A stretch of DNA of 64,000 nt from Acanthococcus lagerstroemiae (lineage: Eukaryota > Arthropoda > Insecta > Hemiptera > Eriococcidae). Shown piece by piece: positions 44,946 to 56,396 of this stretch. Where the stretch lies: assembly GCA_031841125.1 (NCBI GenBank), contig CM063109.1:65726914-65790913 (forward strand), given 5' to 3'. Both the position numbers and the translations under genes were made by a program. The notes under the pieces were generated by a model, which worked only from the letters and a program-made list of their open reading frames with translations, was not told where the DNA came from and ran no database searches. Every line of letters begins with the position of its first letter. Positions within the stretch are counted from its first letter, which is position 1.

Positions 44946-46049
44946 GAAAGTCCCAAAATTGTTTCTTTGAACTTCCGAAAAAGTTCTTGTGTTTTCTTCC
45001 AAATGTTGACGACTGTATATTCTAATTAACTATTGATTTTCTGTCGATTTATTTCAAATTAGAAGTATGCGCCAGTGTATCGATCATTATCTAATCAGCA
45101 ATCAAACTCGATAAAATTTCTATTTTCTATCTGTGATTTCCAGGGGAATTCAACTGACCATCGATTTCAATATAGATCAATTATTTTCTTAATTTTTTGA
45201 TGATATATGCCCGATAAGAAATATTGCATAAATAGATAACTTGTCAAACAGTAAAGCAGACTACATTTGCATTTTACAAATGCGGCGCGAATTTTTGATA
45301 GAAAAATTCTTTGTGTCTTCGCAGAGCGCATTTTTCATCGATTCTTTTGTGTCACGAAGTCTTGGTTAGTTTTTCATCGATTTTTTTACGGCTCGAATTT
45401 TTAGTCAGTTCTTCAAAATGTGGTGCAAAAATTCCGTGCCGCAAGCGGCCGCTTTATCCGCGTAGCGGGTGATACGGCCTTTGGTATGTCTACAATAGTT
45501 TGACTTCTGAAATGTCGGAATGAAACTTCTATCAACATGTTTGCACGAGTCCAAAATGGTTTTAGTCTGTGGAACATCTCGGTTCTTAATGACGAATCCA
45601 GGAAGAAATCCTGGGTATGGTGATTTCGAATAGGCATCAATGTCCTAGTTTTCACTCCCCTCCCCTTCTGAGTACTTGGCTTATTTATTTGCTCTTACGA
45701 TATGAATTCAGTGAATAGGTATTTAAGAGAGAAATACTTGTACTTTTGAAGGAGTCATACAGCTAACTATTTTTTATTGACCGCGAAAATGAAAAGACTG
45801 TTCGAGGATGGTGAAAACCTTTTATACTAATTAAATACTCGTCGTTGTCGTGGTCGCGTCTTTTCGACTGGGTAACATTTTTTGGAACATTTTTAACATT
45901 TATCACAGTACTATCCAATTTGTTCGTTCAAGGAGGGAAGTGCTGCAGTCCTCAAGGCTAGTTAAAACTCTTCAATTCTCTGTGCTTACGTAAGAATCTA
46001 TTTATCTCTCAGACTGTCTAGAAATCCTTTACGTTGCTTTGGCCTATGA
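44946..46049. other. No gene recognised
   Basis: An 80-codon minus-strand frame near 45413-45655 shows no recognisable domain. Nothing else is supported. Confidence 0.4.
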
Positions 46050-46204
46050 CTTGCTGAGTGTTCAAGACTCGTTTGAAATTAAGACTCTTCAAGACGTGAT
46101 CAAAACTTATAAAGATCCTTCTAAACTTCTCGAAGACAAGAAGATGCTTTTAAGGCTCTTCCAATTTTTTTAAAGGTTTGCTAACACTGTGTAAAACATA
46201 TTTA

Positions 46205-46239
<35 letters not shown>

Positions 46240-46430
46240 AAATTCTTTAGATTTGCTGAAGATTTTGTGGGACTCAACCAGACTTGATTAGGACTTTTCG
46301 AGACGCAATCGTGGCTTTTTAAGACTTTTTAAGGTTCGACTCGAAATTTGTGTAAGATTCTGTAAGACTGCAGTAGACCTGCTTTAAACTCGCTACCATT
46401 CCTCAAGGCTCAGCTGCTACTATGGACGCT
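46050..46430 (+). repeat. AAGACTC/AGTCTT quasi-repeat stretch with a 29-base T run
   Basis: Words such as AAGACTC, CAAGACG, AAGACTT and TAAGACT recur every 10-20 bases. A T run lies at about 46208-46236. The texture equals that at 17.8-18.7 kb. Confidence 0.5.
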
Positions 46431-47640
46431 TTTGTACCTTGTGCTAGATATTTTGATCTTTTTTTTTAAAAGGTTCTAGAAAGCTTGTTTGAGACTTGGT
46501 AAGAATTTTAAACTTTTGAAGTATGTCTTCAGATTGAGTTCCCTCACTACCTCCTCCATATGTCTACAAAAAAGGAATTTTTCACGCGCCGTCCGATTTT
46601 GATTTTACAATTATGAGTAAATTAGTGTCAACTTCCCCACGAGGGGAAGGAGGAGGTGGCGTTTACTGTTTAGTGTATAGAGAGCCCTCCCCCTAAACTC
46701 CCTCCTCCACCATGAACCCCCTCCCAAGGGTAGGCTACCCCTGGAGAAATGAGCAATTAAGGGGCAGGGTAGGCATCCCGCAGTGTTTTTTTTTTCTCCT
46801 GGAGGCAAAAAGTAAATAGTATCCAACATATTTATTAAAGTTATCACTGCATAACTCACTAAGAAATCAATTTTTTTTTCTTGTTTCAGGATGAATTTCG
46901 TAGGTATCAATTTTGCATCATGTCACAGTGAGTATATAAATTTAATTTTTTGTTACGTAGATGCAATGGGACAAGTTATTTTTACGTTAATTAATTCATA
47001 ATGAGATAAATTAAGAAAGGTAAGAATCAGTATAAAATAAACATCTAATAAAATCAAAAAATTAATGTGGAAACAAGATTGAAATAGACGAAAATAAATC
47101 AAGACAAAAGCAGGGTTTAAAAATATGAAAATACAAAAAGTTAATAATCAACTAAATTACGATTAAAAAAGGAACAAAATATGACAAAAGATGTCCAGAA
47201 ACCATCGAATGAACCGAAAAAAACTTTAGCGGAACCAAGGAAGACTAAAAGTCATCCAAAAAGACACATACAAATGGAGTTAGATGGGGCTTAGGAGAGC
47301 TTGAAGTCTTTCAAAACTCCTGCAAAAGTCCTGCGAAGCATTTTCACAATTTCGCTCCCTCATTTGTGAGAAAATGAATAAGAGCATGCTATGTACTTAT
47401 TGTTATAATTCTCTGGGGCATAAAAAACTCCCCTCTTTTCCGAATAAATATCACTATCGCATTTGAATATGTTATCAGAGTAGAATGGAAAGAGGTAAGA
47501 ATCATTCGGTTTTTTGATTAGAGTCAGTTTGGTCTATTTGAAGAATGAAATTTGATTTTAATGTTTAAATTGAGACTGGGCCAAAAATCGAATACCACAA
47601 TCAAAATCAGCGACTCTGTATTTCCATGTTGATGTTGTTA
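46431..47640. other. No gene recognised
   Basis: It includes an A-rich stretch of GAAAATA/AAGA-like words at 47000-47280 and C/G-rich patches at 46640-46740. No domain is seen. Confidence 0.4.
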
Positions 47641-47649
47641 TACAAGAAT

Positions 47650-47833
47650 CTCTCGACTAGAAGGTTGTGTCTCTCCACTTTTTTCTCTCCTGCTCTAATC
47701 TTTTCAGTTCTGAGAAGGATTTACGCTTTGTATCCATCATTATCTGCTCTTCATAGCTCATTCTTTGCTTTCTTTTCCAGTTCTTTCCCTCATTTTCTTC
47801 TGGCCATCTCACTTCACCAATTCCTATTGTATC
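47650..47833 (-). mobile_element. LINE endonuclease fragment, downstream piece
   Basis: Next to the pogo-like insertion the minus strand reads VDTIGIGEVRWPEENEGKNW, the I-G-x-x-E-x-R-W block of LINE endonucleases. Text further downstream (SYEEQIMMDTKRKSFSEL) is less clear. It joins the piece at 48513-48660. Confidence 0.6.
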
Positions 47834-47835
47834 TA

Positions 47836-48512
47836 CAGTAGAACCTCGATTATCTGACAGAATTGGGGAATCCGATCTGTCGCAATTCCTATTGTATCTC
47901 CAGTAGAACCTCGATTATCTGACAGAATTGGGGAATCCGGTCTGTCGGATAAGCGAGAAGTCGAATAATATGGAGTTTTTTCCTCTCAGATACGTAGCGA
48001 AGAGTTTTTTCTGGAGGGGCAAAATTTGTTAAAGTCCCAACTGACTCAAGTTAAAGTTCCCAAGCATCAAAATTTGTTTGTATTAGCTATAAAATAAACA
48101 AAAAAACTTTCAACTTGTTGGATTTTTCCAACTGTTGATCCATCTAGTAAAATTTCCCAATTCCAGTGGAGGCTTGGGCTACCCCCATGCCTCCTTATTT
48201 TCACCTCTGTTTCCTCTCCACTTCATTTCCTTGTTTTTTTCTTTCTTTCTCTTGAACTTATTAATGTCTCTTCGAAACAAAGTGTAGCCAAAAAGCAATA
48301 TATTTTGTATTTATGGTCTAAAAAGAATTTAAAATACATACTCGTACATGCATATCTAACTGCGTATGAATCAGCAAGATGTATTGCACATGTTATCTCC
48401 GATGACATATTACAATCTTGACCTTGTCCGATAAAACGGAGAATTGTCGAATGACTGAAGGATCGGATAACAGGGAGAGTTTTTCAGGTGTCAGATTATC
48501 GAGGTTCTACTT
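47836..48512. mobile_element. pogo/Tigger-like miniature element with duplicated left end
   Basis: Left end CAGTAGAACCTCGATTATCT at 47836 and again at 47901. The right end at about 48512 reads in reverse GTAGAACCTCGATAATCTGA. These are typical pogo/Tigger termini. A 65-bp tandem duplication (47818-47882 and 47883-47947) covers the left end plus some flanking LINE sequence. A hAT miniature element lies inside at 47987-48209. Confidence 0.82.
47987..48209 (+). mobile_element. hAT miniature element, family A, copy 4 (inside the pogo-like element)
   Basis: Left end CAGATACGTAGCGAAGAG, right end in reverse CAGAGGTGAAAATAAGG. Perfect 8-bp duplications TTTCCTCT lie at 47979-47986 and 48210-48217. 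The interior shares AAAGTCCCAACTGACTCAA and CAACTTGTTGGATTTTTCC with family A. Confidence 0.9.
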
Positions 48513-48660
48513 TTAATCTTTTAATCTAGTTCTTTAAGTTTTTTCATTTTCCTACCTCATTCAGTGTCCTTACATTGCATACCCCTGTTTTCAATTCTGC
48601 TAGTTTCTCACTAGGTAGTCTTCGCCCGAATATCCGAATGGGAGACTTCTTACGTCCGAA
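48513..48660 (-). mobile_element. LINE endonuclease fragment, N-terminal piece
   Basis: The minus strand reads SEKLAELKTGVCNVRTLNEV with GRKMKKLKELD in the next frame, the N-V-R-T-L start of LINE endonucleases. It continues beyond the pogo-like element at 47833. Confidence 0.65.
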
Positions 48661-49399
48661 ATTATTACTTACTCTGTGAGTTTCCATCATAATTGTCGTG
48701 GTGAAGATGCATCTCCAGGGAAGAGTATTGATATAGTTTTCCCCTTTCTTTCATCAGCGTTTATCTGTCTGAGTTTTCCTTCTCCTATGTGCCTTTAGTT
48801 ATTCTTTAAGCCCCCTCTCATCACGCCACAGTAGCACACACAGGGGGAGGGGCGGTATATCCAGACCTCTTTCAGTTTTCTAAGTCAAGCTAATTTTTCT
48901 CATTCTACGAGGGGAATTCGGATTCTCTGAAACCCGAATCCAGATAAAAAATCTGATAAAATTTTTGCAATTAGTGATCCAACGAACGCCTATTTTGGCA
49001 GTTTGCTCGATACATTTCTGCATAAAATTTGGAAGTTGGTGAAACGTCCTATCCGCATTCTCTTAGGAGGAAGGAAAATCTGTTCCGCGATGTTTCAGAC
49101 TTACAACTCTGCGAAACACTTTGTTCTAAACTGAGTTCCGTCAAAAACGGCATTTTTAAAAAGAATGAAAATTAGCGTCTGCGAAACGAAAGGCCTCTCG
49201 TGTTTTATGGATACGACTTTACAGAAAAATCAGAGAGCTGTATAACGAAAACAAAAGAAAATCAAAAAATCTAGATTTAGTTCATCTTTCTGCCTTCTTC
49301 GCCTACTTCTCAGTTGCTTACTCTGATTTTGTTATTGTTCGATTTTTATTAACCTGGATACTGGACCCACGATGTTATATAACTGAAAGAGTTACACAT
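48661..49399. other. No gene recognised
   Basis: No domain or clear repeat is visible. Confidence 0.35.
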
Positions 49400-49407
49400 T
49401 CGAGTAC

Positions 49408-49582
49408 CAGGCGCAAATTTAGAAAGAGGTGATGGGGGAGGGGGTACAGTAGCGGCGGTGACCTTCGTGGGGGGTAACGAGCGTACAATTCATCATTTTT
49501 ATTTCTTTTTTTCCTATTATTACGTTAAAAATATTCAACCGAGAGGGGCATGTACCCCATGGCCCCCTTGGATCCGCCACTG
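49408..49582. mobile_element. 175-bp hAT-type miniature element
   Basis: Left end CAGGCGCAAATTTAG; right end in reverse CAGTGGCGGATCCAAGG. The flanks TCGAGTAC (49400-49407) and TCGAATAC (49583-49590) match in 7 of 8 positions. The inside is G-rich near the ends. Confidence 0.75.
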
Positions 49583-50299
49583 TCGAATACCCTTTATCAC
49601 TTCGTCATTAGCACCAAGTACATGCGTGGCAGAGACAATGAGCCACACATTGGAAAAAATTGTACCACACACGTAGCCTAGTGAGCCACGCCTGAAAATT
49701 CGAAAATTTCTGTTCCTTACAGTTTAAAAATATCATTATTTCAACGATTTCAAACCGTTAGAAAATTCGGTAGTAATTTCAGTTGAAATGAAGAGATATA
49801 AAAAGGACTTTCAGGTCCCGAACATAGTGCAAATTAAGGTCCTTCATTACTGTCATGTTGTTTCTCATTAATTTACACGTGATGGGGCATGCTGTACGCC
49901 ACCCATATGGAAATGAAAAGTCGCCTATCCATGTGTTTCGTAACTATTCTTCGTGCACCCCGTCGAGTACCTGTTTACACTTTTCATTGACACCGTGATC
50001 GATACACCTTCGAAGACAAACACAAAAATTGAAGAGAATATCCTATGGAAACCTTATTATAACTATTTCTGTTCGCTTGACCACAGGCGACACGAAGGCA
50101 AACATAGGTCGTGCGTCCGGTTCTGATTTCATACTTTAACGGTTAGGTTAGGTTAATAACAGCTTAGACACGAGAATTGAATTTCTTGTACTTGTCGTGC
50201 TTTTTTATTGGAAAACGTGATCTTTTTTTTTAACTCAACGCTAAATAAATACGTTGATGATTGGGATCCAAATTTGTGCACTAGGATAAAAGAAGGGCG
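49583..50299. other. No gene recognised
   Basis: No supported feature. A stretch near 50140 contains GGTTAGGTTAGGTTAATA, a short TTAGG-like run of two to three units, too short to call telomeric. Confidence 0.4.
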
Positions 50300-51240
50300 T
50301 ACTTGGTCGCTCACTGGTCTAGAGTTACACCTCTTTGTCAAAAACATGAAATTTGGTATGTTGATAATGAAAGGGAGGGTAGAGCCCACCCGTCAGACTT
50401 CTATCTTATTAAATTTTGTACGAAATGATTAATTTAAATTTAATGAATTAAAGATTCAATTTAGAATTTAATTTTATTATATTAATTTAAAGCTTATGAA
50501 TGAGAATAGGGTTTTTATTATTAAAATACCAATAGATCAACAATATGAGGGCCTAACTTACAAAACGCGCTTCGTCCAAAGTTACAGAAATTGAGATTGT
50601 AGCACTGTCTGGCGGAGAAGAAGAAAATACACATTTCAGCGTTCACCGCGAATTTCTATCTCTATTAAGAGGCGAGTTATATGTGTTCAAAGCACTAATA
50701 CGACTATAATAGTAAATAGGACCTTAGTTGCATTTTTTTTTAATTTTCCAAACTTCTGTGTTTTGAACTAAGGGCATTTTAAAAATCAGTTCTTCAATTG
50801 TGGACAAAAAAGATTTTTTGCAATTTTTTCATACTTTTGTCAAATATCTCGTCAGTGGGGAGGTTACATGCCATCCATTAACATAGGTCTTCTGGGCAGA
50901 AACGTAGAATTCCCGACATTTTCTCTGTGCCGTCTGGTTTTATTAATAGAAGATATGATAATTACCCCGACCTCTTCTTTTACATCCGCACATATCCATC
51001 TCCATATCTGAGAATTTTTTCGTCCCCACTACAAATATTTTGAACTCCCGTTTTAGAACATTCCAGAGGCAGATATCGGGAAATTGTGAAAGACCATTTT
51101 TATGTAAAATATAATTTAGATTATTTTTTTGTTTGAAAATTGTTTTGATACAATCAATGTTCTTTAATTTACGATTAAAAATCAATTATAGAGGGAGTAT
51201 TCCACCCACTAGGGAGCGAAGCTCCGGTGAGATTCTTTCT
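50300..51240 (+). repeat. Dispersed repeat family H, copy 1
   Basis: It shares ATGAAATTTGGTATG, CATCCATTAACATAGG-like text, ATTTTGAACTCCC and GAGTATTCCACCCACTAG-type ends with 52680-53280, in the same orientation. The copies are diverged and non-coding. Confidence 0.6.
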
Positions 51241-52679
51241 ACTGCATGATCAACTATAACAAAATTTAGCTTTGCGATATTTTTTGACGAACTTCGTTTT
51301 TTTTTTTTCATCCGATGTTCACAAGTTACAGAGTTGCCATGGAAAACCTGGAACAGTTATGGAATTTAGATGTCATTGAATTTTCTTTCGAATCATGGGA
51401 TTTTGATTCTGTGGATGACAAACTAAGTTTATGGTTATATTCTATCAAAATTTATTGTCAATGAATAATCACGCTTGAAAAACGAAAAAGTTTCCCCCTT
51501 TAGAAAATATCAGTCACATATTTTTTTCTCGCTGGTGATATGATCAAGATCATGAGACAAAAGTGTCTTGCCAAACTCCATAACTCATTCCCCACTCGAA
51601 AGAAAAAGTCATAGAAAAATAGAAAAGTAGATTTAGAAAACCTGGAAAAGTTATGGAAAATATTTGGGTATGATTTTTTAGCACGAAAAGAAAAGTCAGA
51701 AATCACGAAAAAAGAAAGACATTGAGCGGTTAATAATCATTTCACAAAATAAAGGCAACAGAAAAAATAATACATGAACATTAAGAAACATTTTTGAACG
51801 AAAAAATAGAAGAATCACGAAATAATAAAACATTGAACGGAAAGAGAATTACAAACAGAAAAACCAGGAAAAATTATTGAATTAGCAATTTTTAGGTGAA
51901 CTAGAAGTGGACCAGTTTGGGTTTATGTTAGTTTTGATGGTGGCGAAAATGCTGGATTATTTAATGGCAGCGCTTTCTAAGGCTTTGAACTTGCAGTGCC
52001 CTCTGGAGGCTTTGGATTTGCTCATTCTTTTATTCGGTTGCATGCAACGGCATGGCAGTAACAATGAGCCTTCTTAATTGAGGGAGTTCGGTCAGTCTAA
52101 TGTTGATATTTGCAATTCGGAATTGAGAAATCATACCAAATTACAGTGGTGAGAGACGAATAACTGACGCTCCTTAAAAGGGAAAGGTCAGACACGGTGG
52201 CAGCCTTCTAGAGACCTTGGATTTGCACTGCCCTCTGTAGGCTTCGAATGTGCCAATCCTTTCATTCCACTGCATGTAAACTGAAAGTCAGAAAACTGGC
52301 CTAATTAAAAGTAATTCACGAGGGGTAGTTCACATTATGAATTATTACTTCGTAGATCAAAAAGAAGAGGTCGTTTCAGCCACCCTGGTGCTTCACGTTT
52401 TGCTTTCTTGTCTGTCTGGAATCATGTCTGTCGTACAACTCGTCATAGTTCTTTTTTTTTTCGTTAAAAATCCTTAAACATTTCGTGCAAGGTGTTTTTC
52501 GTTAACTCTACTGATAATTTCGTTATTTTGAATTACTTTTTCGTGCTTCTACTTTTCGTTCAAACGCCTTTTACCTTTCGTGCAGTTTAATATTCCCCAA
52601 AATCTTTCTTGAAAAATGGCAACCTTAGAGCTCGTAAAATTAGCTACGGCTGGTTGGAGAAAAATCGTGCGTTATGTCA
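51241..52679. other. No gene recognised
   Basis: A-rich DNA at 51590-51880 contains GAAAA/CACGAAA words and repeated phrases like CCTGGAAAAGTTATGGAA (near 51640, with CCTGGAACAGTTATGGAA near 51347). No domain is seen. Confidence 0.4.
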
Positions 52680-53280
52680 AAAAACATAAAATTTGGTATG
52701 CTGATACCGATAGGCATATCGATTAATTTTGAAATAGAGGTCCACTCATCATACCCCATAGATCTACAATTGTAGAAAAAAAAAAGGATCGAAATCGGAG
52801 TTTAGTCTGTAACTAGCCTTGTATGGTTTCAAACGTTAATTGGCAAATACAAAAATTGAAGCTCTATGGATTCTTTAGAAAAAATATATCTTTCGCAATT
52901 TTTTCGTATCTGTACCCAAAGTGTCATAGGGGGGCTTACAAAACTGAATTTGCCTTCCATCAACACAGGCCTTTTAGTTGGGAACTTGGAATCTTCGACA
53001 ATTCTTCAGTGTCACAGAAATTTAAGAACAAAAGAGTTGATAACTACTCCCTCCCTCACTTGTACATACCTACGTACACGTTCCCCGACATTTCTCATCC
53101 CCACTATATGTATTTTGAACCTCCCATTTAGGATATTCTGGAGACAGATACGTGAAAATTGTAAGCGAATTTTTATTAAACGTATAGTTTGGAGTAATTT
53201 TTGTTTGAAACATTTCTTGGTATGGTCAATATCTTTTGACTTACGATCGAAAATCAATTTTTGAGTGGGTGTTCCATCTT
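52680..53280 (+). repeat. Dispersed repeat family H, copy 2
   Basis: It aligns with 50300-51240 in order: ATAAAATTTGGTATGC, CATCAACACAGGCC, CTCATCCCCACTA, ATTTTGAACCTCCC, and GTGGGTGTTCCATCTTCTAG. An open frame of 130 codons crosses it, but no domain is seen. Confidence 0.6.
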
Positions 53281-54019
53281 CTAGACAGATCACCGTGTGA
53301 AATATTCGTGCTGGAGACCCATCCCATTTAGCTGGATGATTCACATAATAAAGGGGATTATTACAGCTATAGGTGAGGGTTGTACTTCTTTGGGACACTT
53401 TCCACTGAAATTGAATTCTCAGATAAAGTTTGAGTCGGTTCAATTAAAATAATGCAGTTGATATACAGCTACATGTCTTAGTTATAACTTGTCAAAACTT
53501 GAATGCAAAGGCCAAAAAATCATAATGGATCAACTTTTTTGTTTCAAGGTACAACACCGGTGTTATACCTTGGGCATACAGGAAATAAAATTGAAATATC
53601 AATTCTTTATCAATTATGAATCACTGACGTACATGGTATCGTGCATAGAAATCACCTATTTACTTGTATGATGCGGTTATTAGAATCCATTAAACCAGAA
53701 TCTTTAGCTTTTTCCCTCTTGTCACTACCAACACAGCTTCACGAGTGTATCATGGCGTGATTCCATTAAATATACGTAGAGAATTAAATAATGATCTGTC
53801 TGGTGTATGGTTTCTATTTTGGAGCTGTGCCGAGGTACATACAATGTCCTTTTTTTAAATGTTTTTTTATGAAATTTGCAAATGAGCGAATGAACAAATG
53901 AATCTAAACATGCCACAGAATAAGTGATAATTACCACCCGGAATAATAATAACAATAACAATATAAAGCTGTTTTGATGCTTTCATTTCTTTAAAAATGT
54001 ACGTATACTTAATACTAAT
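53281..54019. other. No gene recognised
   Basis: No domain or clear repeat is visible up to the SINE. Confidence 0.35.
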
Positions 54020-54031
54020 ATGTCCGACTGT

Positions 54032-54264
54032 AGGTCTGGTTGGCCGAGTGGATAGCCGAGTGGATAGCACGCTGGTCTCGGAATCCGGAGGTCTCGGGTT
54101 CGAGCCCACGCAGCAACTCTCTACATTTCGACCTAGGCCGGTTTTTCGGTCAGAAGAGTAAAGGGCTAAGACAGTCCTAACAGTCGCCCCAACGTCTCGG
54201 AGGCAATACTCGAAAGGGCAGATTCCAGGGCTCGCGTTGAGAGCAAAAACGAAAAAGAGCGAAA
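54032..54264 (+). mobile_element. tRNA-derived SINE (family S1), copy 3, with duplicated A-box segment
   Basis: GCCGAGTGGATA is present twice in tandem (54043-54054 and 54055-54066), so the A-box region is doubled. The B-box GGTTCGAGCCC and the usual body (TTTCGACCTAGGCC, ATACTCGAAAGGGCAGA) follow. Perfect 12-bp target duplications ATGTCCGACTGT lie at 54020-54031 and 54265-54276. Confidence 0.93.
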
Positions 54265-54276
54265 ATGTCCGACTGT

Positions 54277-54510
54277 GGGGGACCTGAATTCTAGGCTAGT
54301 GCTCGGGAAGCGCGAACCTCGGTCAGTAGGGAACCCCATCGTGGCCCTTGCAGGACGCGCGCACCGGAAGCGGCACGGCGAAATGGAGGCTCGGGTGGGC
54401 CCCAAAGCGTCCCTCCGGCCTCTGATGCGATACTCGAAAGGGTAGTTTCCGGGGCCGGGGGTGCGGTTTCTTCGAAGCCAGATTGGCATGCGTGCATCGT
54501 CATACGTCCC
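54277..54510 (+). repeat. GC-rich short repeat ending in family B (copy 4 at about 54415-54510)
   Basis: The part from 54415 contains GATACTCGAAAGGGTAG, TTTCCGGGGCCGGGGGTGCG, CCAGATTGGCATGCGTGCA and TCGTCATACGTCCC, matching the other family B copies. The GC-rich part before it (54277-54414) may be the head of the same element. The first block equals the SINE S1 body. Confidence 0.6.
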
Positions 54511-54569
54511 ACCAAACCAATGTAACTATACAAAAAAGACGCATCTGTACGCACATTTTCCTGCATAAG

Positions 54570-55030
54570 TCTGCCCTATCATACTCTGTCTTCCGTTAAG
54601 CCGACCCGTAATGAACCCATATTACTCACAATATCTTCCCTCCATTTCCTTACCGATCACCATTTCTTTCTTATTTCACAATATGGTATTCACGCTGTGG
54701 TTCTTATATCGTCTTTAGCTATCATAAAATGTTTCGCGAATCCAAATCTCAGTCCCAGATCATGTCTTTGCTTTTCATCGTTCGACGAATTTTCAAAATC
54801 CCAATCCTATTCTTCTTTTTTATATTCAAAATTGTCTTTCCCATTTCCCATTGTGCCTCCTTTGCTTTGTCCACCTGTGGTCTTGTTACGGTCCGAGTTT
54901 AACCATCGTAGCATAAAGTGAATTACAAATTTTCACAATTTCTCGAATCTTCCTGGCCAATTTTTCATTATTTATTTCGTTGTTTGCAGGTGATCCGGTA
55001 TTTTTCGTCTCTTTAGCCTCTTTATTATTT
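54570..55030 (-). other. Possible decayed coding fragment, perhaps LINE ORF1
   Basis: The minus strand reads NNEKLARKIREIVKICNSL and, in another frame, QVDKAKEAQWEMGKTILNIK, lysine-rich helical text like the ORF1 or linker parts of LINEs. No diagnostic motif is present, so this is a weak call. Confidence 0.25.
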
Positions 55031-56037
55031 GAGTTTGCTCGCCTTCAGAGGCGTAGCTAACTTTGGAACAGAATTTTTGAACCCCACGGACTTGACCCCT
55101 GTAGTCCAACTTGAAACAACTTCGAAACAAGAAAAATATTTTAGAGCCGTTTGTTATACTTTTATGACCTGGGTCAATAGAAAGACAGGTAAATACCCAC
55201 AGATACATATTTCCAGCGAGTACATTATAGGTGGATATTACTCTATGAATTTGTTCACATTCTGAAATTTTTTTTTGGTGAACATGGGTGGTTTGTTGAG
55301 AAAACGTGAAATTTGAATATTGGAGAAGCTTAATTGATTAGTGTAAGCCTCAAAACCTAGCTTATGTCTGACTTATATGCTGAAAGCCGACTTGCAGAAT
55401 TCGTCTGGCTGGCTTTTGGCTTAATGAATAACCAAAATTATCGTGACTTAAGCTTTAACTCAACATCCCTGATGAACACGCAAGATTCGCCGTTCATTTC
55501 TGCCGGAACGCATCCAGGAACATCGCTTATTCGAACTCTGTAACTTTTGTGAACAAAACTAGGAACATACTTCACTGACCTATTTTATAACTTGTTCACT
55601 TACTGGGTATCTTTGCCATGGCCACACGTTTCATGACATGGACATAATGATGAAACAGTTATCTGATGAAAAGTCGAGGACGAACCGGATTGTCCCACAT
55701 GTATTTTTCAGAGTTAGCATGCAATGAAAATCATATTACTTAGTTCATGTAATAAACTATGGAATGCATATCATCAACTGGGGTATCGTGGAGCACCCGT
55801 GTAACTTAGGACATACCAACAGGCTTGCAGAGATCCACAAACTTCGACCGTTCATTGCTCTTGCTCATAAGTGTCCGGAGAGGTTCAGGGATTAGCTCAA
55901 GTGGGCCAGTAAGGTGGCTTTAATGCATGTCTACTGGTGTGCTCCAAGTTACTCGGCTTTTCTACGACCCCCTCCCCCATTTGACAGTTCATAATACATC
56001 TCTTCAAGTGTACAATATTAGCACCGCGAAAAAAATC
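55031..56037. other. No gene recognised
   Basis: No domain or clear repeat is visible. Confidence 0.35.
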
Positions 56038-56396
56038 ATTATCACTAGGGCTACGATTTTTATGCGCTAAAAAGAGCAAAAAAAGCGCTTATAATAAGCG
56101 ATTAAAATCGAGAAAAAAAACATAAATATGCGCTATAGAAATGAAAAAATGTGAATAAGTGTAATAAAAATATGCCATCATGGGTATCAAAATGCAGGTA
56201 TTTTCAACGCGCTTTCAAAACCCCTATCGAAGTACGTACAGCGAAACTAGAAGAAATGTAGAGCAGAAAAACGTCAACGTATTTAGTTTTTTTCTGTTAG
56301 TTTTTAATTTTCCAATTCAGAGCCGACCCTCTTCCAGCAGCTAGCTGCTCGTTTAAACTCTAAAAACCAAAAAAAAACCAAAAAAAAACCTGAAAA

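Noticed and set aside
50140..50157. Telomere-like TTAGG repeat
   Set aside because: Only about two to three imperfect units are present, which is expected by chance in AT-rich DNA.
52866..53443. Open frames of 130-143 codons on both strands
   Set aside because: They lie in a dispersed repeat with a diverged copy at 50.3-51.2 kb in which the frames are broken, and no domain is visible.
55662..55686. Another hammerhead-like CTGATGA with GTC/GAC stem
   Set aside because: It is followed by GAAC instead of GAAA and has no pairing stem I or cleavage triplet, so it is probably chance.
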